Assembly (NCBI GenBank): GCA_022340245.1
Contig: JAJDOI010000223.1
Coordinates: forward strand, 1 to 45,522
Reading direction: 5' to 3'
Length of the DNA: 45,522 bases
Source: Thiogranum sp.
GTDB taxonomy: Bacteria; Pseudomonadota; Gammaproteobacteria; DSM-19610
The notes beneath the pieces were generated by a model. That model was given only the letters and a program-made list of their open reading frames with translations, did no database searches and was not told the DNA's origin. This document shows, piece after piece, positions 40,211-45,522 of the stretch. A program made the translations under genes and the position numbers. Within the stretch, counting starts at the first letter, position 1, and every line of letters starts with the position of its first letter.

Positions 40211-41224
40211 TTAAATCGCCGCCAGTTCCTCCAGTGACCAGCGCGGCCTGACGCTCACCTCGAGGCCCTCGCACTGCCCCGCCTGGAGGCGACAGGCGCC
40301 TGCATAGGCAATCATGGCGCCATTGTCGGTACAGAACTCCAGCCGCGGATAAAACACCTCGGCGGACACGCGCCGCGCCATCGTCTGCAGCCCCGCACGC
40401 AGAGCCCGGTTGGCGCCGACGCCGCCGGCGACCACCAGACGCCCGATACCGGTCTGCTCGAGGGCACGGCGGCATTTGATGACCATGGTATCGACCACCG
40501 CATCCTCGAACGCGCGCGCAATATCGGCACGCGTCTGCGCGTCATCACCGACATCACGGCTGGTTGTCAGGGCGAAGGTTTTCAGGCCGCTGAAGCTGAA
40601 GTCCAGGCCCGGCCGATCGGTCATGGGGCGCGGAAAGCGAAACCGCGTCGGGTTGCCCTGCTCCGCGAGCTTCGCCAGCTGCGGCCCGCCCGGGTAATCC
40701 AGGCCCAGCAGCTTGGCGGTTTTGTCAAAGGCCTCGCCGGCGGCGTCATCCAGGGTGTCACCCAGAATGCGGTAGGCACCGACCCCCTCGACCTGTACCA
40801 GCAGGGTGTGTCCGCCGGAAACCAGTAAGGCGACAAAAGGATACCCGGGCGCCGGCGTCTCCAGCATGGGCGCCAGCAAATGCCCCTCCATGTGGTGCAC
40901 GCCCAGTGCCGGCACGCCCAGACTCCAGGCCAGGCTGCGCCCGATGCTGGCCCCGACCAGCAGGGCGCCGACCAGCCCCGGTCCGGCCGTGTAGGCGACG
41001 CCGGCGATGGCACGCCGATCGACACCGCTGTCGCTCAGCACCTGCGACAGCAACGGCAGCGCCTTGCGCACGTGGTCGCGCGAGGCCAGTTCCGGCACGA
41101 CACCGCCGTAGCCGGCGTGCAGCGCAACCTGGCTGTGCAATGCGTGTCCCAGCAGGCCGCGTTCGGTGTCGAACAGGGCCACCCCGGTTTCGTCGCAGGA
41201 CGATTCAATTCCCAGTACCAGCAT
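40211..41224 (-). CDS. tsaD: tRNA N6-adenosine threonylcarbamoyltransferase TsaD
   Basis: [47 protein letters not shown]. Confidence 0.97.
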   Translation of the reverse strand: MLVLGIESSCDETGVALFDTERGLLGHALHSQVALHAGYGGVVPELASRDHVRKALPLLSQVLSDSGVDRRAIAGVAYTAGPGLVGALLVGASIGRSLAWSLGVPALGVHHMEGHLLAPMLETPAPGYPFVALLVSGGHTLLVQVEGVGAYRILGDTLDDAAGEAFDKTAKLLGLDYPGGPQLAKLAEQGNPTRFRFPRPMTDRPGLDFSFSGLKTFALTTSRDVGDDAQTRADIARAFEDAVVDTMVIKCRRALEQTGIGRLVVAGGVGANRALRAGLQTMARRVSAEVFYPRLEFCTDNGAMIAYAGACRLQAGQCEGLEVSVRPRWSLEELAAI

Positions 41225-41280
41225 GCCGCTATGGTAGCGGCATGCGCGCCACCCGCCTAGTTCCGCACCGGAATCAGGGT

Positions 41281-41309
41281 TTTACCTTTGCCCTCCGCAC
41301 TGCTACAAT
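41281..41309 (+). promoter_or_regulatory. Candidate sigma70 promoter of rpsU operon
   Basis: TTTACC (41281-41286), 17-bp spacer, TACAAT (41304-41309), upstream of the rpsU start. Confidence 0.5.
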
Positions 41310-41347
41310 ATGCGCCCTTTGTGATCACGATTAGTGAGGAAACGGCT

Positions 41348-41563
41348 TTGCCACAAGTAAAAGTACGTGAAAACGAGCCTTTCGAAGTCGCCCTGCGCCG
41401 CTTCAAGCGCTCCTGTGAGAAGGCAGGCATTCTGTCCGAAGTGCGCCGCCGCGAGTTTTATGAAAAACCCACCCAGGAACGCAAACGCAAGCAAGCTGCC
41501 GCCGTCAAGCGTCACGCCAAGAAAGTTTCGCGCGAAAACGCCCGCCGCACCCGCCTGTATTAA
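41348..41563 (+). CDS. rpsU: 30S ribosomal protein S21
   Basis: [61 protein letters not shown] start at 41348 fits the family N-terminus better than ATG 41288. Confidence 0.95.
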   Translation: MPQVKVRENEPFEVALRRFKRSCEKAGILSEVRRREFYEKPTQERKRKQAAAVKRHAKKVSRENARRTRLY

Positions 41564-41583
41564 TTCCCCCGGTCGACCCTGAC

Positions 41584-42030
41584 ATGTCCCTGAAGGAAAC
41601 CCTCCAGCAGGATATGAAGGCCGCGATGCGCGCCGCCGACAAACGCCGCCTGGGCGTCATCCGGCTGATCAACGCCGCCATCAAACAGCGCGAAGTGGAT
41701 GAACGCATCGACCTGGACGACAGCCAGGTCATTGTCGTGCTGGACAAAATGGCCAAGCAGCGCCGCGAATCGATTGAACAATACGAAAAAGCCGGGCGCG
41801 ACGATCTCGCCGAACAGGAACACTTCGAGCTGGAAGTTCTCAAGACCTACCTGCCCGAACAACTGGACGAGGCCGAAATCGACGCCATGATCACCGAGGC
41901 GATTGCCGCGACCGGCGCCCAAAGCGTCAAGGACATGGGCAAGGTCATGGGCCAGCTGAAGGCCCGACTCGCCGGGCGCGCCGACATGGGCGCCGTCAGC
42001 GGCAAAATCAAAGCCAGGCTGTCCGGCTGA
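41584..42030 (+). CDS. yqeY: GatB/YqeY domain protein
   Basis: MSLKETLQQDMKAAMRAADKRRLGVIRLINAAIKQREVDERIDL, DMGKVMGQLKARLAGRADMGAVSGKIKARL. Confidence 0.93.
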   Translation: MSLKETLQQDMKAAMRAADKRRLGVIRLINAAIKQREVDERIDLDDSQVIVVLDKMAKQRRESIEQYEKAGRDDLAEQEHFELEVLKTYLPEQLDEAEIDAMITEAIAATGAQSVKDMGKVMGQLKARLAGRADMGAVSGKIKARLSG

Positions 42031-42099
42031 CAAGCCTGTTTTTTTGCCCCCTTGCCGGCCACTGCTGACGCCAGCCAGGCGTTTGCATACCATACCCGT

Positions 42100-43869
42100 A
42101 TGGCCGGCCGCATCCCGCAAAGCTTCATCGATGAGCTGTTGAACCGCGTTGATATTGTCGACGTCATCGAACAGCGCCTGCCGCTGAAAAAGGCCGGCCG
42201 CGAATATCAGGCCTGCTGCCCGTTCCACAACGAGAAGACCCCGTCATTTACCGTCAGCCCGGGCAAGCAGTTCTATCATTGCTTCGGCTGCGGAGCCCAC
42301 GGCAGCGCCGTAGGGTTTCTCATGGAATACGAAAACCTGGCGTTCCCCGAGGCCATCGAGGAACTGGCACGCTCGGCCGGCATGGAAGTGCCGCACGAAG
42401 CCGGCCCCGCGCCGCGCGCCGACGACCGCCGCCTGGATCACTACAGCCTGCTGGAGAAAGTCGAGCGCTTCTACCGCGCCCAGCTGCGCCAGCACCCGCA
42501 GTCGGCACGCGCGGTCGATTACCTCAAGGCGCGCGGCCTGAGCGGCGAGATCGCCCAGACTTTCGGCCTGGGCTACGCGCCGCCGGGCTGGGACAGCCTG
42601 AGCAGCCACCTCACAGACGCGCACCAGCGGCAGCTGGCGATCGAGCTTGGACTGCTGGTAAAGAAAGACGAGGGCGGCTGTTACGACCGCTTCCGTGACC
42701 GCATCATGTTCCCGATCCGCGACCGGCGCGGACGCTGCGTGGGCTTTGGCGGCCGGGTGCTCGGCGACGAAAAACCCAAATACATGAACAGCCCCGAGAG
42801 CCCGGTCTTTCACAAGGGCCAGGAGCTGTATGGCCTGTTCGAGGCGCGCAAGGCCGGCCAGAAGCTGGAGCGCCTGCTGGTGGTCGAAGGTTACATGGAC
42901 GTCGTCGCCCTGACGCAATTCGGCCTGAGCAACGCCGTGGCCACACTGGGCACCGCCACCACCCCCGAACACCTGGAAAGGCTCTACCGCACCGTGAGTG
43001 AAGTCGTGTTCTGCTTTGACGGCGATGCCGCCGGGCGCCGCGCGGCCTGGCGAGCACTGGAAAACGCCCTGCCGGTAATGCGCGACGGGCGCGAAGCGCG
43101 TTTTCTGTTCCTGCCCGAAGGCGAGGACCCGGACACGCTGGTGCGGCGCATAGGCGCCGACGCTTTTCGCGAGGAAACTGTCGATTCGGTTCCACTTTCC
43201 GAGTTTTTCTATGAATCGCTGTGTCAGCAGGTCGATACCGGCAGTGTGGATGGACGCGCGAGGCTCGTGGAGCTCGCACGACCGCTGTTGAACCGGCTTC
43301 CAGATTCGGTGTTCCGCGACCTGATGCTGGAACGCCTGTCACAGCAGAGCGGACTGAAACTGCCACAGTTGCAGCAGCGGGTCTTCGGCAAGCCCGCGCC
43401 ACCCTCCGGCACGGGCACTGCAACCGAGAGCCGGCGGCGAGATCTGAGCCGCAGCCCGGTACGCATGGCGATACGCCTGCTGCTCGAGCAGCCGGCACTG
43501 GGTAGCGGTCTCGACAGCCCAATGGGGTTCGAGGATCTGGACCTGCCAGGCGTGCCGTTGCTGGCGGAGCTGCTTGAACTTACCCGGCACAGCCCCCATC
43601 TATCCACAGGCGCCATTCTCGAGCACTGGCGCGGCCGTCCCGAGGAGCAGCACCTGGCCCGGCTGGCAACTTCCAGGCTGGATTTACCCAGCGAAGGCTT
43701 TGAACCGGAATTTCGCGGCGCTGTCCAACGTCTCATTGAGCAGCGAAACAGGCAGAAGGCCGAGAACCTGCTGACGAAGGAACGCCAGTCCGGACTTAGC
43801 AGCTTGGAGAAAAGTGAGCTTGTACAGTTGCTTGCCAGTGGCCAGCCGAACAGCGGGCAACGCACCTGA
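42100..43869 (+). CDS. dnaG: DNA primase
   Basis: MAGRIPQSFIDELLNRVDIVDVIEQRLPLKKAGREYQACCPFHNEKTPSFTVSPGKQFYHCFGCGAHG zinc-binding domain and VVEGYMDVVAL TOPRIM. Confidence 0.97.
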   Translation: MAGRIPQSFIDELLNRVDIVDVIEQRLPLKKAGREYQACCPFHNEKTPSFTVSPGKQFYHCFGCGAHGSAVGFLMEYENLAFPEAIEELARSAGMEVPHEAGPAPRADDRRLDHYSLLEKVERFYRAQLRQHPQSARAVDYLKARGLSGEIAQTFGLGYAPPGWDSLSSHLTDAHQRQLAIELGLLVKKDEGGCYDRFRDRIMFPIRDRRGRCVGFGGRVLGDEKPKYMNSPESPVFHKGQELYGLFEARKAGQKLERLLVVEGYMDVVALTQFGLSNAVATLGTATTPEHLERLYRTVSEVVFCFDGDAAGRRAAWRALENALPVMRDGREARFLFLPEGEDPDTLVRRIGADAFREETVDSVPLSEFFYESLCQQVDTGSVDGRARLVELARPLLNRLPDSVFRDLMLERLSQQSGLKLPQLQQRVFGKPAPPSGTGTATESRRRDLSRSPVRMAIRLLLEQPALGSGLDSPMGFEDLDLPGVPLLAELLELTRHSPHLSTGAILEHWRGRPEEQHLARLATSRLDLPSEGFEPEFRGAVQRLIEQRNRQKAENLLTKERQSGLSSLEKSELVQLLASGQPNSGQRT

Positions 43870-43965
43870 CATTCAACAGAACTGGCTAATATAGCTATTT
43901 TCAGCTACAATACTCGTTTGCCTGTTTACCGGGGCAACGGGACTCAACGGGGACACGTTCAGGTG

Positions 43966-45522
43966 ATGAACCAGGACCAACAATCACAACTTAAATTGCT
44001 GATCGCCAAGGGCAAGGAACAGGGCTTCCTGACCTACTCGGAGGTCAACGATCACTTGCCGGACGATATCGTCGATCCTGAGCAGATCGAGGACATCATC
44101 GGCATGATCAACGATATGGGCATCCAGGTACACGAGATCGCCCCCGACGCCGATACCCTGATCCTGACCAGTGAAGCTGCGCCCGATGACGACGCGGCGG
44201 AAGAAGCGGCAGCGGCGCTGGCAACCGTCGACAGCGAATTTGGCCGCACCACCGACCCGGTGCGCATGTACATGCGTGAAATGGGCACCGTCGAACTGCT
44301 AACCCGCGAGGGCGAAATCGAGATCGCCAAGCGTATCGAGGACGGCCTGGCGCAGGTGTTCTCGGCGCTCGCCAGTTACCCGGCGACAAGCGAGGTGCTG
44401 CTCCAGGAATATGCCAGGGTAGAAGAAGGCGAATCGCGGCTGGCGGACCTGTTCAGCGGCTTTATCGATCCGAATGCCGCCGATGAGCCTATTCCCTCGC
44501 CTGCGCAGCAGGCGGCGGATCGCGCCGAAAAGGAAGACAAAGACAAAGACAAAGACGACGACGATGACGACGATGACGATGCGGCGCCGGTCGACACCGG
44601 GCCCGACCCGGAAGAAACCCGCCTTTTCTTCAGCGAACTGGGCAAGCTGCACGACAAGATGCTCGCCACGCTGAATGGCAAGAGCAAAAACGAAGCCCGT
44701 CTCGAGAAGCTGCGTACCCAGATTGTCGATCACCTGATGTGCCTGAAGCTGGCACCGCGCATGGTCGAGCTGCTGTCGGACAACCTGCGCCAGACCGTCG
44801 AGCGCATTCGCGGTCACGAGCGCGTGATCATGAACATTTGCGTGCACCGTGCGCTGATGCCGCGCCGGGATTTCATCACCTCGTTCCCCGACAACGAAAC
44901 CGATCTGAAGTGGCTGGACAGCCAGATCAAGGGTGGACACAAATACTCGCCGGTACTGGAACAGCACAAGGATGAAATCCTGCGCGCCCAGAACAAGCTG
45001 GTGAATATCCAGAACGCCGCCAACCTGACGATCAGCCAGATCAAGGACATCAACCGACGCATGTCGATCGGCGAAGCCAAGGCACGCCGCGCCAAGAAGG
45101 AAATGGTGGAGGCCAACCTGCGCCTGGTGATTTCCATCGCCAAGAAATACACCAATCGCGGCCTGCAGTTCCTCGACCTCATCCAGGAAGGCAACATTGG
45201 CCTGATGAAAGCCGTGGACAAGTTCGAATACCGCCGCGGCTACAAGTTCTCGACGTATGCTACCTGGTGGATCCGCCAGGCGATCACCCGTTCGATCGCC
45301 GACCAGGCCCGCACCATCCGTATTCCGGTGCACATGATCGAGACCATCAACAAGCTGAACCGTATCTCCCGGCAAATGCTGCAGGAAATGGGACGCGAGC
45401 CCACACCGGAAGAACTGGCGGAACGCATGGATATGCCGGAAGACAAGGTGCGCAAGGTCCTGAAGATCGCCAAGGAACCCATCTCCATGGAAACCCCGAT
45501 CGGCGACGACGAGGATTCACAC
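43966..45522 (+). CDS. rpoD: RNA polymerase sigma factor RpoD (sigma70), truncated at window end
   Basis: ATG 43966 [32 protein letters not shown]; region 2 [72 protein letters not shown]; open to base 45522. Confidence 0.97.
   Translation, partial: MNQDQQSQLKLLIAKGKEQGFLTYSEVNDHLPDDIVDPEQIEDIIGMINDMGIQVHEIAPDADTLILTSEAAPDDDAAEEAAAALATVDSEFGRTTDPVRMYMREMGTVELLTREGEIEIAKRIEDGLAQVFSALASYPATSEVLLQEYARVEEGESRLADLFSGFIDPNAADEPIPSPAQQAADRAEKEDKDKDKDDDDDDDDDAAPVDTGPDPEETRLFFSELGKLHDKMLATLNGKSKNEARLEKLRTQIVDHLMCLKLAPRMVELLSDNLRQTVERIRGHERVIMNICVHRALMPRRDFITSFPDNETDLKWLDSQIKGGHKYSPVLEQHKDEILRAQNKLVNIQNAANLTISQIKDINRRMSIGEAKARRAKKEMVEANLRLVISIAKKYTNRGLQFLDLIQEGNIGLMKAVDKFEYRRGYKFSTYATWWIRQAITRSIADQARTIRIPVHMIETINKLNRISRQMLQEMGREPTPEELAERMDMPEDKVRKVLKIAKEPISMETPIGDDEDSH

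Noticed and set aside
43883-43911. Promoter directly upstream of rpoD (TGGCTA-N17-TACAAT)
   Set aside because: The -10 is good but the -35 is poor; not strong enough to list as a feature without TSS data.

Overview
The window looks like a chromosomal segment from a gammaproteobacterial sulfur-oxidizing chemolithoautotroph; the taxon is inferred from gene content only. It opens inside the 3' end of purK and closes inside rpoD. Its core is a compact autotrophy and sulfur-oxidation island. This contains a cbbR-type LysR regulator, an SQR-like flavoprotein, and a form IA RuBisCO operon (cbbL-cbbS-orf108-cbbQ-cbbO-orf135-histidine phosphatase). It also has a YkgJ-like cysteine-cluster protein, sat-aprB-aprA divergent from soeA-soeB-soeC, and a TauE/SafE permease. 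The flanks are mostly housekeeping: NfeD/slipin/P-type ATPase, slt, an epimerase, cca, uppP, a MidA-like methyltransferase, folK, folB, plsY, tsaD and rpsU-yqeY-dnaG-rpoD. The best candidates for something undescribed are two. The first is a tightly packed four-gene minus-strand cluster at about 5.8-9.7 kb: 2OG-Fe(II) oxygenase-like, GNAT-like, asparagine-synthetase-like without an N-terminal nucleophilic Cys, and a secreted beta-propeller. The second is a set of uncharacterised ORFs and intercistronic hairpins inside the RuBisCO operon, including an intrinsic-terminator-like hairpin between cbbS and the downstream activase genes. I found no tRNA, rRNA, CRISPR array, transposase or prophage genes. 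All family calls come from reading motifs in the supplied translations; no database search was run.
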